This document shows, piece after piece, positions 63,837 through 64,000 of a stretch of 64,000 nucleotides of DNA. How positions within the stretch are numbered: position 1 is the first letter of the stretch; each line of letters opens with the position of its first letter. A program made the translations under genes and the position numbers. The stretch comes from Rubinisphaera italica (GTDB taxonomy: Bacteria; Planctomycetota; Planctomycetia; Planctomycetales; Planctomycetaceae): NCBI RefSeq assembly GCF_007859715.1, contig NZ_SJPG01000001.1:1452728-1516727 (forward strand), in the 5' to 3' direction. A model generated the notes under the pieces. It searched no databases, was not told the origin of the DNA, and was given only the letters and a program-made list of their open reading frames with translations.

Positions 63837-64000
63837 ATGTTCAATTATAATTCCATTTTAGCGACCATTGTTCGTTCCCCATTGCGAATTCTCGTGATCA
63901 TCCTCGTGCTCATTTTCACGACCGAAGTATTTGTGATGCTGGTCCTGCCCTATATAATGCCTGATATTCTTGGTATTACAGGCGAAGCATTTTTTGACGC
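63837..64000 (+). CDS. Membrane protein, N-terminal part only (cut by the window end)
   Basis: The frame starts with an ATG at 63837 and is open to the end of the window, giving 54 residues. After about 15 polar residues there is a long hydrophobic segment (LRILVIILVLIFTTEVFVML), then VLPYIMP. This layout resembles the first membrane segment of sensor histidine kinases with a PDS-like region, but too little is present to name it. No ribosome site is obvious (ACGGAC). Confidence 0.55.
   Translation, partial: MFNYNSILATIVRSPLRILVIILVLIFTTEVFVMLVLPYIMPDILGITGEAFFD

Noticed and set aside
1..64000. CRISPR arrays, tRNA or rRNA genes, prophage genes
   Set aside because: None were recognised on either strand; the only repeated short sequences are the REP-like and MITE-like elements described.

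Overview
The window looks like a piece of a Planctomycetota chromosome. The evidence is the mix of families that this phylum carries in large numbers: two paired genes for PSD1-type cytochrome proteins (DUF1549/DUF1553) and DUF1501 proteins, a PVC-type membrane-bound dehydrogenase with a C-terminal CxxCH haem motif, an ECF sigma factor followed by a FecR protein, several secreted sulfatases, a large beta-helix protein, and long MoxR/DUF58/VWA operons. Base composition is moderate (about half GC by eye), which would fit a Gimesia/Rubinisphaera-like planctomycete; the genus is an inference. I saw no rRNA or tRNA gene, CRISPR array or prophage.

Layout. 0-1.3 kb: an FHA-GGDEF regulator followed by a Ser/Thr kinase gene cut off after its N-lobe, next to a structured hairpin. 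1.6-10.7 kb: a sulfatase, the PVC dehydrogenase, a ceramidase-like protein, a small SpoIIAA-like protein and a beta-helix protein. 11-23.5 kb: ECF sigma factor, FecR protein, PSD1, DUF1501, LamG-PSD1 and a second DUF1501, all on the + strand, with REP-like palindromes on both sides of the last gene. 23.8-32.7 kb: a lactonase-fold beta-propeller protein, then a minus-strand operon (sodium:solute symporter, sialidase-FAD oxidoreductase fusion, sulfatase) that looks like a glycan scavenging unit, and a divergent creatininase-family gene. 32.7-33.4 kb: a scar region with a MITE-like repeat, a 10-bp-period repeat and a dead IS110 transposase fragment.

33.4-44.7 kb is a six-gene operon joined by stop/start overlaps or near-zero gaps: MoxR ATPase, DUF58, BatA-like VWA membrane protein, a 1251-residue Gln/Glu-rich coiled-coil membrane protein, a VWA/glutamine-amidotransferase-like membrane protein, and a small secreted protein with the His/Cys pattern of a caspase-like (clan CD) peptidase. 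45-48.7 kb holds a PIG-L deacetylase, a Gfo/Idh/MocA oxidoreductase and a phytanoyl-CoA dioxygenase-like protein. 48.9-58.7 kb is a second, differently composed MoxR/DUF58/VWA operon ending in a TPR-like Cys-rich protein and a 1296-residue secreted/anchored protein.

58.8-60 kb is a rearrangement scar where a 5'-truncated SGNH hydrolase and a 5'-truncated RND efflux gene meet head to head. 60-63 kb is a compact type III polyketide synthase, FAD oxidoreductase and methyltransferase operon, with the same gene content as known phenolic-lipid clusters. The window ends inside a new membrane protein gene.

The least expected items are a short MITE-like element in three copies (32.7, 44.9 and 63.2 kb) with imperfect terminal inverted repeats and TA ends, the sialidase-FAD fusion in a transporter/sulfatase operon, and the caspase-like protein at the end of the first MoxR operon. 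All functional assignments come from reading sequence motifs; no database search was run.
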